The notes beneath the pieces were generated by a model. That model saw nothing but the letters and a program-made list of their open reading frames with translations. It was not told where the DNA came from and did not search any database. The position numbers were made by a program, and so were the translations under genes. Shown one piece after another: positions 8,214-16,267 of a stretch of DNA of 35,072 nucleotides. The stretch's first letter is position 1; each line of letters opens with the position of its first letter. The stretch is taken from positions 1-35,072 of the forward strand of contig JAISPK010000016.1 of the NCBI GenBank assembly GCA_031274985.1, written 5' to 3'. The stretch is from Coriobacteriales bacterium. GTDB taxonomy: Bacteria > Actinomycetota > Coriobacteriia > Coriobacteriales > UBA8131.

Positions 8214-9046
8214 TTGTGTACGCTCCTTTTAAAGAAGAATACCGACAGTACTAACGGTGCGATGATCCAGAAAACAATCCCCGCCAGCATCAAAAGCTCG
8301 CTCGAAACATTGGTGATCATTCTGGTGAGCTCGATGAGGCTCGGGCCAAAGATCGTCTCTCCGCCAAGGCTCACAATTGCCAGGATCCTTACCGCGTCCG
8401 CCGGGTTGAGCAGGATCGTGCTCACCAGAAAAACGGCCATGGACGTACCGCTGAACAGATTTGCTGCCGCCATGACCAGCAGGTCATAGACAAGGATGAA
8501 AAAGACCCAGACTATCGCACTGACGATGAGCGCGGTGATCCGCTTTTTTACGAGCACCGAAACCAGCAGGGATATGCTCAAAAACGCCAGAGCGAGCAGG
8601 ATGGTAAGACCAACGAAAATGAGGTAGGCCTGTGCGTCAACCGCTGACACGTTAAAGGCAACGACCATTCCCATGAGGCCAAAGCCCACAACGATGGTAA
8701 CGATGAGCGCGGCAGCTATCCCCAGATACTTGCCGAGGATCAGCTCAAGGGCGCTGATTGGCTTTGACAGCATCAAATCCATCGTGCCCAGCTCTCTCTC
8801 GCTTGAGATTGAGGTGCCACCCAGCAAAAGCGTGATCATCGGAATGAGCAGCAAAACCAGATTGAGCAGGCTCGCGGTGGTTTTATTGAAGCTCTCAAAG
8901 CCCATGGTGGTGCTGTTGAAGATTCCCAGATAGATAATCGAAAAAGACAGGGCGATAAAGACCGCCAGAAAGGCATAGAACCACCGGTTGCGCAGAGAGT
9001 CCAGTATCTCTTTGCCTATCAGTATTTTGATCGTGTGCAGATTCAT
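8210..9046 (-). CDS. nosY: NosY, ABC-2 type membrane permease for NosZ maturation
   Basis: The 278-residue integral membrane protein has about six membrane segments, including one near the N-terminus after the basic LRNRW segment and a final one before FFFKRSVHK. It shows the ABC-2/NosY signature region ERELGTMDLMLSKPISALELILGKYLG. It forms the transporter core with NosF. Its ATG follows a leader with two copies of a 12-base repeat and only a weak ribosome site. It overlaps nosF by four bases. Confidence 0.93.
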   Translation of the reverse strand: MNLHTIKILIGKEILDSLRNRWFYAFLAVFIALSFSIIYLGIFNSTTMGFESFNKTTASLLNLVLLLIPMITLLLGGTSISSERELGTMDLMLSKPISALELILGKYLGIAAALIVTIVVGFGLMGMVVAFNVSAVDAQAYLIFVGLTILLALAFLSISLLVSVLVKKRITALIVSAIVWVFFILVYDLLVMAAANLFSGTSMAVFLVSTILLNPADAVRILAIVSLGGETIFGPSLIELTRMITNVSSELLMLAGIVFWIIAPLVLSVFFFKRSVHK

Positions 9047-9053
9047 TAGCCTG

Positions 9054-9081
9054 TCGCTGTCTCTATCGCTGTCTCTATCGC
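9054..9081. repeat. 12-bp tandem repeat between nosL and nosY
   Basis: TCGCTGTCTCTA occurs twice in tandem (9054-9065 and 9066-9077) followed by a partial third copy. It lies directly upstream of the nosY start codon. Confidence 0.8.
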
Positions 9082-9095
9082 GGTTTTACAACTGC

Positions 9096-9602
9096 TTAAT
9101 GCAGCATCATCTCGCTGCCCATGGGGCCATTATCGTCAGTAGACATCATCTCTCTACGCATCTTCATGGTGTCCATAACATCTGCCCAGCTCACCTCTTC
9201 GCCGGTGTACTCCGCGAGGAAGGCATCCAGGCTGCTCTTGTCTGCAAAGGCAACGAATCCTGAATTCATCGGGGTCATCACTTTTTCTGATGAGGCAAAA
9301 AGTGCCGTTTCGGTGCTGACCCACTCCAGTGAATAGAAGTCCCTGACGTAGCAGGTTCCCTCGAGGGCTATACCCTTTACGATATAGACTGCCATACAGG
9401 CGATGTCGTCGAATTTGTCCACGGTTTTGGCATCGACAACAATCTGAGCAGCAAACTGATTGTCCATGACCGTCATGGAGCAGTTAGCGCAGACGTCTAC
9501 CTTCTCGTCTATGGGTTTGGGCGCAAGACCCGCTCCTCCCACGCAGCCTGTCAGAGCCACCACAAACAGCAACACCGCCACAAAAGAAATACGTTTTTTC
9601 AT
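9096..9602 (-). CDS. nosL: NosL, copper-binding lipoprotein
   Basis: The 168-residue protein has a lipoprotein signal (residues 1-20) with lipobox LTGC, placing it outside the membrane. The metal-binding motif CANCSM follows (Cys38, Cys41, Met43), and then the NosL-type domain with DDIACMAVYI and RDFYSLEWV. NosL binds Cu(I) and delivers it to apo-NosZ. The C-terminal tail is unusually Met-rich (MDTMKMRREMM, then MGSEMM and a final His), which may add copper-binding capacity. Its place between nosD and nosY supports the call. Confidence 0.93.
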   Translation of the reverse strand: MKKRISFVAVLLFVVALTGCVGGAGLAPKPIDEKVDVCANCSMTVMDNQFAAQIVVDAKTVDKFDDIACMAVYIVKGIALEGTCYVRDFYSLEWVSTETALFASSEKVMTPMNSGFVAFADKSSLDAFLAEYTGEEVSWADVMDTMKMRREMMSTDDNGPMGSEMMLH

Positions 9603-9658
9603 AGTAACTTCCCTTTCTTCACTCGCCTTGATACCACTTTATACCAGTAACAATTCTC

Positions 9659-11047
9659 TCACTTCTTAAAACTTCTCGACACGGTTCTCATAAAACCAAC
9701 GCCCAGCAAAACGGCACACAGCGACACCGCAAAGGTAACTACGCCCGCTGCGGTGCTCTTTTGCGAGACGATCTTCTCCAGCAGGTCCGTGTTTCCGTCG
9801 TGCATCAAAGGAAACTCATCAACGATCTCTGCCCGTTTGACAACCGGAAACATCGCGTCAACCGTTTTGAGCAGATTGGCGGTGGGACTCTCGGAAAACA
9901 GCCTCATAAAGGGAAACTCATACATCGAGTACTCAAAGGCCGAGCCGGAGCGATAGGCGGTATCCCCTACCCCGTCTTTTTGGGTGTCAATACCGGAGTA
10001 ATCGCTCCAATAGTTTCCTCTGCCCTCGTGCGACCAAAAATCATTGGTTCTGATCTCATTGACCGAGACCTGCTGAAAATTGTCGAGAAAACTGTTGTCG
10101 GTAAAAACGTTTTCCCAGTTGCTCCCCAGCATCTCCATGCCAATGTCGTTTTGCATCATCGTGTTGTTTTTGAAATACAATCGGTTAGACAGGTCTGAGT
10201 ACACCCCGATGTTGTTTTTAAAGAACAGGTTGTTCTCAATGACCCCGTCGGATACCAGCTGAAAAAACAGGCCAAAGCAGCGCGGCCCCGTGTTCTCGGC
10301 AAACACGTTGTGGTCCAAGGTTATGTTCAGTGAAAACATTATCGCTGCTCCTGAAACATTGTGGCCTAAATAGTTGTACCGAAAGACATTGTCGTCCGAA
10401 GACATGTAGTGCAGACCGTAGCGCACAAAGGTAACGCAGCTATTGGAAACCGTTGTTTTGTCGCATTGATCAAAATAAATCCCGTCCCGGGTAGCCGTTA
10501 TCACATTGCCGTCAGCAAGATTATTTCTCGTGTTAAAAAAATGGATCCCGTTTCCTCGTTTGGAGAATTGCTCCTCTTCAAACCCGGTAATGCTGTTGTC
10601 TTTAAGCAAAACGTTTTCGCACTCGCTCACGTAAATGCCAAAGAGCACGTCTTGGAGCTTGTTGTCGATAACCTCAGAGTTGCTGGCTCCTTCTATCAGG
10701 ATTCCCGCATCGTTATCCAGGTAATTACGGCCACTCGAGCAGATGGTAAAGCCTTTGATAACGACCCTGGCATCGCGCGCCTCAACAACGTGCCTGGTGT
10801 AGCTGCCATTAATGACCGCCTGATGCCTCTCGACCGACTCAAGGGTGACCGCTTTATTGATGAGCAGGTTCTCTGTGTATACGCCCGGGGCTACCCTGAT
10901 GACATCCCCGTCCTGTGCGGCATCGAGCGCAGAGCTAATCGTCGCAAACGGCTTGTCCTGACCAACTTCCAGCTCTGCAGCAGACGCTGAGGCGGCAGGT
11001 ATGAGAATGAACAGCAGGGCAAATATCAGGCACGTTTTCTTGCCCAC
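9659..11047 (-). CDS. nosD: NosD, periplasmic parallel beta-helix protein for CuZ assembly
   Basis: The 462-residue protein has a signal peptide (about 1-23) and a long right-handed parallel beta-helix of repeated Asn-rich rungs (for example DNSITGF, NNLADGNVI, YNYLGHNVSG, NNTMMQNDIGM). A single membrane segment is predicted near the C-terminus (about 437-455, VVTFAVSLCAVLLGVGF) ahead of a basic tail. NosD is required for the copper-sulfide centre of NosZ and works with NosF/NosY. The C-terminal anchor means the protein is tethered rather than free. The GTG start lies within the 3' end of the upstream gene (22-base overlap). Confidence 0.95.
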   Translation of the reverse strand: MGKKTCLIFALLFILIPAASASAAELEVGQDKPFATISSALDAAQDGDVIRVAPGVYTENLLINKAVTLESVERHQAVINGSYTRHVVEARDARVVIKGFTICSSGRNYLDNDAGILIEGASNSEVIDNKLQDVLFGIYVSECENVLLKDNSITGFEEEQFSKRGNGIHFFNTRNNLADGNVITATRDGIYFDQCDKTTVSNSCVTFVRYGLHYMSSDDNVFRYNYLGHNVSGAAIMFSLNITLDHNVFAENTGPRCFGLFFQLVSDGVIENNLFFKNNIGVYSDLSNRLYFKNNTMMQNDIGMEMLGSNWENVFTDNSFLDNFQQVSVNEIRTNDFWSHEGRGNYWSDYSGIDTQKDGVGDTAYRSGSAFEYSMYEFPFMRLFSESPTANLLKTVDAMFPVVKRAEIVDEFPLMHDGNTDLLEKIVSQKSTAAGVVTFAVSLCAVLLGVGFMRTVSRSFKK

Positions 11048-11709
11048 AGCTTATCACCCCAAGTGCCGACAAACACAAAGACTGCACTTGCAACGAGGAA
11101 GAAAAATCCTATGCGAAACGAGCTGTAGGTGGTGAAATTGGCCAGATGGTTTTCGCCGATCATCGGCGGTACAAAAGGTGGAACGATGATAGGCGCATCA
11201 GGAGCCAGGTTTGACCCAAAGGTCTGGAGCCAGTGATACATGTCATAGAGTCCTACTGCGGCACCAACGACAAACAGGGCGCAGGCAATGTAGGCAAGTT
11301 TTCGCGACCCGAGGAGCGCTACGGCAACAATGAGCGCTGCCATACCCCAGATAATGTACTTAATATACTGGAGCTCCGGAAAGCCTGCTTCGCTGATTTT
11401 GTCCATGCCGATGTAGTGATTCAAAGCATTGAGGTTTACGATGTCATACTCGCCCTGACCTGCCAGTTTATCGGGGTACACGATGATTGACAGACCCTCC
11501 GGATACTGCGGTGCTAACAGATCCAGCCCCCACCAGGGCAAAAAGGACGACACGAGCAACAGGATTGCTCCCCCTATCAAGAGGCCTCTGCTCGCAGTTG
11601 GAAACTTCTTCTTGTGCCTGGGCTGAACTTTTTTCTTCCCGGGATCTGACGATTCCTGCGCCTGCGCGCTGCCGCCTTGAGCTTCGTTGGAAAGTGATAC
11701 TGCACTCAT
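11026..11709 (-). CDS. NosB-like membrane protein of the nos operon
   Basis: The 227-residue protein has a basic, Gln/Ser-rich cytoplasmic N-terminus (1-40) and about four membrane segments (about 43-60, 115-133, 137-158 and 200-218). Extracytoplasmic loops contain FLPWWGLDLLAPQYP and a Pro-rich segment (IIVPPFVPPMIGENH). Clade II nos clusters typically carry a membrane protein gene, nosB, directly after nosZ and before nosD; this gene is in that exact position. I assign it by position and topology, not by a recognised motif, so the symbol is left blank. It overlaps nosD by 22 bases. Confidence 0.75.
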   Translation of the reverse strand: MSAVSLSNEAQGGSAQAQESSDPGKKKVQPRHKKKFPTASRGLLIGGAILLLVSSFLPWWGLDLLAPQYPEGLSIIVYPDKLAGQGEYDIVNLNALNHYIGMDKISEAGFPELQYIKYIIWGMAALIVAVALLGSRKLAYIACALFVVGAAVGLYDMYHWLQTFGSNLAPDAPIIVPPFVPPMIGENHLANFTTYSSFRIGFFFLVASAVFVFVGTWGDKLWARKRA

Positions 11710-11803
11710 AGTTGTGTCCCCGTCTCTCTCTTGGTTGCACAGTCAAACAAAGGGGGTGCGGGAAAAGTCACCAACTCGTCCGCACCCCCCAGTATACTGG
11801 AAA

Positions 11804-13639
11804 TTACTTAGGCTTAACTAAGAGATAGCCCTGCATCTCCTGATGGAGTGCCGAACAGAAGTTAGAGCAAAAGTACGGAAATACTCCGGCTTTGTTGGCC
11901 GTGAACTTAACCGTACTGGTTTGCCCGGGTTGTACCTCAAAGTTAACATTGTGGAGATTGATAGCAAACCCGTGGGTAATATCCTGATCGAGGTCGATGT
12001 TGGTGAGGTGGATGGTGACGTTGTCGCCTTGGTTGACCTGAACCACGTCGGGCAGGAAGCGCGAACGTACGGCAAGGGCGTACACGGTTACGTCGCTGCC
12101 ATTTCTCTCGATTCTTGCCTCTTCTTCACTCCAGATAGAATCGGGATTGCTCGGATCCTTAGGAATGACGAAGATCGTCTTGATCTTGTCGGCTTTGATC
12201 GTCTGAGCATAGTGGGGCTCAGGATCGATAGGCGCCTCGTTGATGACGGCCATCTTGTCGCTGGCAAGGTCGACGAGCTGCATGTTCTCAGGATGCGAGG
12301 GGCCCACCGGCAGGTGACGGTCTGTTGAGAGCTTGTTTAAAGCAACGAGATATTTGCCGTCGGGGCTGACGGTGTCGCCCTCAGCGGCGGTGCTGTGTCC
12401 CGGGCTGTACTGAACCGCAACGGTGTCGACAACTTTCCACTCGCCTATCTTCCACTTGGCAACGGTGCTGTCGACAAACAGGGTCGTATAGGCCCAACCA
12501 TCAAGACCAAACTGGGTGTGCAGGGGCCCGAGACCCGCTTCGACCTCGGCCTCAAGTACGGACTCATAGTTCAAAATCGGAATGCCGCGCTTGGTTTCCA
12601 GATAGTCTTTTGCGTCAATAGCCTTGAGCATTTTCTCAAAGCTGAATACGCTGCAGATTGGAGCCAGCTTGCCGTTGGTGATGAAGTATTTGCCGTCAGG
12701 GGTCACGTCAACGCCGTGCGGGCTTTTGGCCGCCGGAATTGCGTACACAACGCCCTCGGTTTTTTCGGGATCAATCACTTTTTGGCCGTTGATCTCGGTA
12801 TACTTGCCGTCAGCTACAGCCTGTTCAGCGGCCTTCCAGTTGATGCACATACAATAGTCGGTCTCGTTTTTGGAGGCATTGACCTCAAGCAGCGTGCTGG
12901 CTTCTTCGGAGTTGTAGGTTGACATAAACGCCCAGCCTTCCGAGGGACCCTTGCCCGCGTCTGAGAGATCGTAGTTCCAGGGCGGAAGCTTGATCTGCCA
13001 GGCCGGCGTCATAAAACCGGTGGCCTGATCAATAGCAATGGCCTGCATGACGCCATCGTACTTAGCGCTGTATTGATCCAGTTCGTAGTAGGCACCGTCC
13101 ATCGGAACCGAGAATCTCGTACCCATCATAAAGTACTCTGTGTTGGGGGTGACAAATACAGCGGAGTGGGGTCCCATGAGATTGGGGATCGGTCCGACGA
13201 TCTGCTTGGTCTGGAAGGTTGTGAGGTCAATCATCGCGGCACGGTTGTTTGCGTTGTCGTTGGCAAACAGGAACCGTCCGTCGTAATCGCCCTTTGTTTC
13301 GCTTAGTGAAGGGTGGTGCAGGTCTCCCCAGGTAAAGTCACCCATCATCGCTTTGGTGTGCTCATCAAATCCGTAGCCTGTTGCTGAGTCTTGAGAAAAC
13401 ACCGGAATGGTACGAATGCGCCTGAGTGACGGAACTCCTATGACAAATATCTGCCCGGAGTGACCACCTGAGGCAAACATGTAGTACTCGTCGTGTTCTC
13501 CGGGTGGCACAAAGAGTCTGACGTCACCTGCAGCAACGCTTGGTGTTCCAGCTGGCGTGCATCCTGCCAGCCCTGCCGCCGTAGCAGCAGCAATGGTCCC
13601 GCCTCCCATAATGAATGATCTTCTCGACAGTTCTTTCAT
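11804..13639 (-). CDS. nosZ: NosZ, nitrous oxide reductase
   Basis: The 611-residue enzyme reduces N2O to N2. All seven CuZ histidines are visible: His108/109 (DLHHPSLS), His158 (MGPHSAVF), His308 (SPHGVDV), His374 (GPLHTQF), His415 (YSPGHST) and His476 (EPHYAQT). The C-terminal cupredoxin domain carries CuA ligands His556, Cys591, Cys595, His599 and Met602 (FCSNFCSALHQEM). The operon gene set (a nosB-like gene, no nosR or nosX) suggests clade II. The N-terminus is notable: a twin-arginine-like SRRSFIMGG followed by AGLAGC at 22-27, a lipobox, so it may be a Tat-exported lipoprotein, whereas clade II enzymes are usually Sec-exported. Confidence 0.98.
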   Translation of the reverse strand: MKELSRRSFIMGGGTIAAATAAGLAGCTPAGTPSVAAGDVRLFVPPGEHDEYYMFASGGHSGQIFVIGVPSLRRIRTIPVFSQDSATGYGFDEHTKAMMGDFTWGDLHHPSLSETKGDYDGRFLFANDNANNRAAMIDLTTFQTKQIVGPIPNLMGPHSAVFVTPNTEYFMMGTRFSVPMDGAYYELDQYSAKYDGVMQAIAIDQATGFMTPAWQIKLPPWNYDLSDAGKGPSEGWAFMSTYNSEEASTLLEVNASKNETDYCMCINWKAAEQAVADGKYTEINGQKVIDPEKTEGVVYAIPAAKSPHGVDVTPDGKYFITNGKLAPICSVFSFEKMLKAIDAKDYLETKRGIPILNYESVLEAEVEAGLGPLHTQFGLDGWAYTTLFVDSTVAKWKIGEWKVVDTVAVQYSPGHSTAAEGDTVSPDGKYLVALNKLSTDRHLPVGPSHPENMQLVDLASDKMAVINEAPIDPEPHYAQTIKADKIKTIFVIPKDPSNPDSIWSEEEARIERNGSDVTVYALAVRSRFLPDVVQVNQGDNVTIHLTNIDLDQDITHGFAINLHNVNFEVQPGQTSTVKFTANKAGVFPYFCSNFCSALHQEMQGYLLVKPK

Positions 13640-13665
13640 AGTTTGTCCCTCTCTCTTAATACTCT

Positions 13666-14100
13666 CTAACTGTTATAACCTTTCAAAATTTCGATTACCT
13701 CTTGCTTCTCAGTATCTGAAAGTGGTGAGTTGCCCAGGATCACTGACATGGTCCCTTCCGGCTTGTCCATGAACTCTTCGAGCGTGAGCCCAAAGCGCTT
13801 ATTAACCTCCGTGTAGGCACCTGCCAGATCAGGCCCGGTTCCGTTGCCCTTTAAGCCCAACGGGCTTATGTCGTGGCATTTCATACAGTTGCGCTTAACC
13901 AGGATGTTGGTTTCTTCGCTGTTTGTTGCGTTGTTGTCGTTGTTGGCGTTGTTGTCGTTGTCGTTTGCCGCCTGTTGAGTGTTTGCCTGCGCGTCGTCAG
14001 TACTGTTGGAGGCCGCGCAGCCGGCTATCTGGCCTACTGCTCCCAGACTCAAAATAACCACGACAATAAAAAGTAGGCCTTTGTGTAAGAGATTCTTCAA
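13666..14100 (-). CDS. Monoheme c-type cytochrome lipoprotein, probable NosZ electron donor
   Basis: I place the start at TTG 14100: AAGGAGGG lies six bases upstream and translation then begins exactly at a lipoprotein signal (MKNLLHKGLLF... lipobox IAGC, Cys28). Longer reading to ATG 14130 or 14202 would bury the signal behind a polar leader. After the lipid anchor comes a flexible linker very rich in Asn, Asp and Gln (about 30-62), then the heme-c motif CMKCH (72-76) and a small cytochrome domain; Met in EGTMSVIL is the likely axial ligand. It is the first gene of the nos operon, 26 bases upstream of nosZ, which suits a donor tethered to the membrane. Confidence 0.88.
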   Translation of the reverse strand: MKNLLHKGLLFIVVVILSLGAVGQIAGCAASNSTDDAQANTQQAANDNDNNANNDNNATNSEETNILVKRNCMKCHDISPLGLKGNGTGPDLAGAYTEVNKRFGLTLEEFMDKPEGTMSVILGNSPLSDTEKQEVIEILKGYNS

Positions 14101-14274
14101 GTTTACCCTCCTTAGGTTTGTAGGAATCATCCCGTTCCTTTCCGCTTTGCAGTTTTGCTGTTCTGCGCGTCCGGCAAAGCCGGATGTTGCAGAATTCACC
14201 ACTGTTTCTCTCCCTGGTTCCCGCGCTTTGAGATAGTCTCTGCTTTCTTTAAAGCACAGGAGTACACAGTCATA

Positions 14275-14304
14275 ATTCTATCGCCGACGGTAACAGTAAA
14301 GCAA
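14275..14304 (-). promoter_or_regulatory. Candidate promoter of the nos operon
   Basis: On the minus strand TTGCTT (14299-14304) is followed after 18 bases by TAGAAT (14275-14280). The -10 matches consensus at 5 of 6 positions, while the -35 is weak, as expected for an activated promoter. The leader to the TTG start would be about 165 bases. Confidence 0.3.
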
Positions 14305-14361
14305 CGACTCCGCCCGAATAATGAATTAACTTAGTCTTATAAACATTAAAAAAGAATTACA

Positions 14362-14456
14362 TTTACGGCATTTACCTCGTTTTACCCTGTTTTCTCTGGT
14401 AGTCTTGTTGCATCATCTAAGAGTGAACCTTGCGGGTCAGTAAACGCGAAGTAAAC
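14362..14456. promoter_or_regulatory. Phased TTTAC/GTAAA repeats, candidate OmpR-type regulator sites
   Basis: TTTAC occurs at 14362, 14371 and 14381, about one helical turn apart, and GTAAAC occurs at 14440 and 14451 in the opposite orientation, 11 bases apart. OmpR-family regulators bind direct repeats with 10-11 base spacing, and such a regulator is encoded by the divergent operon. Assignment is inference. Confidence 0.4.
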
Positions 14457-14488
14457 ACGAGGGTCAGTCAGTAAGAGGGTCAGTGAAC

Positions 14489-16267
14489 ATGAAGGTTAAA
14501 GAGCCCAAGCCTTTCAAATTCAGTATCCGACTTAAGCTTGCTGTTTTTGTTGGGGCGCTTATTGCTGCGTTGATGACCGGGGACGCTCTGTGGACTGCCT
14601 CACTCCAACAACAACAATCAGAATTCGAAGCGCACGAAAAGGCCGAGGTGCTCGCGGGAGAAATGCGCGCGGTGTGGGATTTTCTCGACATAAACCAAAA
14701 CATCGTCAATCGCACGCTGGACGGGGCGATTCGCTCAAAAACGCTGGTATGCGTTGTTGCAGCAAAATCGATTAGCTACCTCTTTGCGGAGGACACCGAC
14801 TACACGATTCGCTTTGTCAATCAAACACCGCGCGAAGTTGTGGGCACGCCTGACGCCTTTGAAGAGCGGGCTTTTGCCGCGTTCATAGCTGACGGCAAGC
14901 TGGAGGCCTATTCTGAAGTCGAGATAAACGAGCAGGGCGAGCGCGTCTTTCGCTATGCCGAACCCCTGTATGTCACCACGATGTGCCTGGAGTGCCACGG
15001 GGACCCGGCAGGAGAACTCGACCAGTACGGCTATGAAAAAGAGGGCATGCACATCGGGGATATCGGAGGGGCGCTCTCTATCATTGAGCCCATGAATATC
15101 TACCGGGAAGGCATGCAGCGCAGCGTTATGCAGCAGTTGATCATGGTGTTGATTATGTTTGTCCTTGCCAGTATAGGCATCTATTATGCGGTAAACCGGC
15201 TGGTCTTGCGCCCCATCGAAAAGCTCGAGCATGCTGCAAAGAAAATCGGTGGCGGAGAATTCAAATACACGCTCAACATCAAGAATTTTGGTGGCTCAGA
15301 CGAAATCACCGCTTTTGTTGAGGACTTTGACAAAATGGCCCAGCGGCTCAAGCATCTCTACCTCGACCTCGAGAGCGAGGTGGCGCTCCGCACCGAAGAG
15401 CTCTACGAGCTCAATAAGCTGCTTATTCAACAGAAGACGGAGCTCAAGGAAGCGCTTGACCGCTTAAACGAAGAAACCGCCTATAAGAGCGAGTTCTTTG
15501 CCATTATGAGCCACGAGCTCCGAACGCCTCTTACCTCGGTGCTTGCCTTTGCCCGCATCCTTCAGGCTTCGGACACCCTTGACGACAAGACCTCTCATTC
15601 GGTTGAGGAGATTGAGGTCAATGCAACGCTTCTCCTCAATATGGTCAATAACATGTTGACCCTTGCAAAAGCCGAGGCGCTCAAGAACGAACTCCTGGTT
15701 GAGCCGGTTGATTTTGTTGACCTGATTGGGTTTGTGAAGGATTCGCTTGAGCCAATAGCGCGCAACAAGGGCATCGACTTTACCGCAAAAACCAACCTGG
15801 ACGTGCCGGTGACCATGGCAGACTGGGAAAAGCTCCGGCGCATCGTAGAAAACCTCGTTGACAATGCCATCAAATACACACAAACGGGCGGCGCCATCAG
15901 CATCAGCGTGCATTATGAGTGTGCTGAGGCGGCGGTACCGGGCTCTGGCGAGAGTTCTGACGAAAACGGCGCTTCTGAGTGTCCGTGCAAAGACGGCTTT
16001 GTGGTGATAGTGGTAGCCGACGATGGCATGGGAATTGCCGCAGAAGACCAGGAGACGATCTTTGATCGCTACAAACAGGGAATCCAGTCTCCTGACCGCC
16101 GCTATCGAGGCACCGGACTCGGCCTGGCGGTAGTTAAGGAGCTCACTGAGCTGCATGGTGGGACGGTCTCTTTTGAATCCACCATTAATAAAGGGAGTAC
16201 CTTTACGGTGCGCATCCCCTATATCCGGGTAGATACCGAGGGCTATTATGAAGATACTACTGGTTGA
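14489..16267 (+). CDS. Sensor histidine kinase with extracytoplasmic heme-c (DUF3365/Tll0287-like) domain
   Basis: The 592-residue kinase starts at ATG 14489 (AAGAGGG nine bases upstream); a GTG at 14483 is too close to that site. Order (numbered from the ATG): membrane segment about 14-31; sensor domain to about 210 with the heme-c motif CLECH (166-170) in TTMCLECHGDPAG and the following YEKEGMHIGDIGGALSI, as in DUF3365; second membrane segment 215-238; HAMP; coiled coil; HisKA with His342 in MSHELRTPLTSVLAFARIL; HATPase with GTGLGLAV. A polar insertion (GSGESSDENGASEC) lies inside the HATPase domain. The heme would face outside the membrane and could sense redox state or NO/N2O/O2. It is divergent from the nos operon. 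Confidence 0.93.
   Translation: MKVKEPKPFKFSIRLKLAVFVGALIAALMTGDALWTASLQQQQSEFEAHEKAEVLAGEMRAVWDFLDINQNIVNRTLDGAIRSKTLVCVVAAKSISYLFAEDTDYTIRFVNQTPREVVGTPDAFEERAFAAFIADGKLEAYSEVEINEQGERVFRYAEPLYVTTMCLECHGDPAGELDQYGYEKEGMHIGDIGGALSIIEPMNIYREGMQRSVMQQLIMVLIMFVLASIGIYYAVNRLVLRPIEKLEHAAKKIGGGEFKYTLNIKNFGGSDEITAFVEDFDKMAQRLKHLYLDLESEVALRTEELYELNKLLIQQKTELKEALDRLNEETAYKSEFFAIMSHELRTPLTSVLAFARILQASDTLDDKTSHSVEEIEVNATLLLNMVNNMLTLAKAEALKNELLVEPVDFVDLIGFVKDSLEPIARNKGIDFTAKTNLDVPVTMADWEKLRRIVENLVDNAIKYTQTGGAISISVHYECAEAAVPGSGESSDENGASECPCKDGFVVIVVADDGMGIAAEDQETIFDRYKQGIQSPDRRYRGTGLGLAVVKELTELHGGTVSFESTINKGSTFTVRIPYIRVDTEGYYEDTTG

Larger units (their letters stand above)
14101..14488. other. Divergent regulatory region between the nos operon and the heme sensor kinase
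   Basis: The region is AT-rich at 14325-14365. It carries a candidate minus-strand promoter (14275-14304), phased TTTAC repeats (14362-14385), GTAAAC repeats (14440-14456) and three copies of GGGTCAGT (14434, 14461, 14477). No clear FNR/CRP-type TTGAT-N4-ATCAA site is seen. Confidence 0.7.

Noticed and set aside
14203..14482. FNR/NnrR-type box controlling nos
   Set aside because: I looked for TTGAT-N4-ATCAA-like dyads on both strands and found none convincing.
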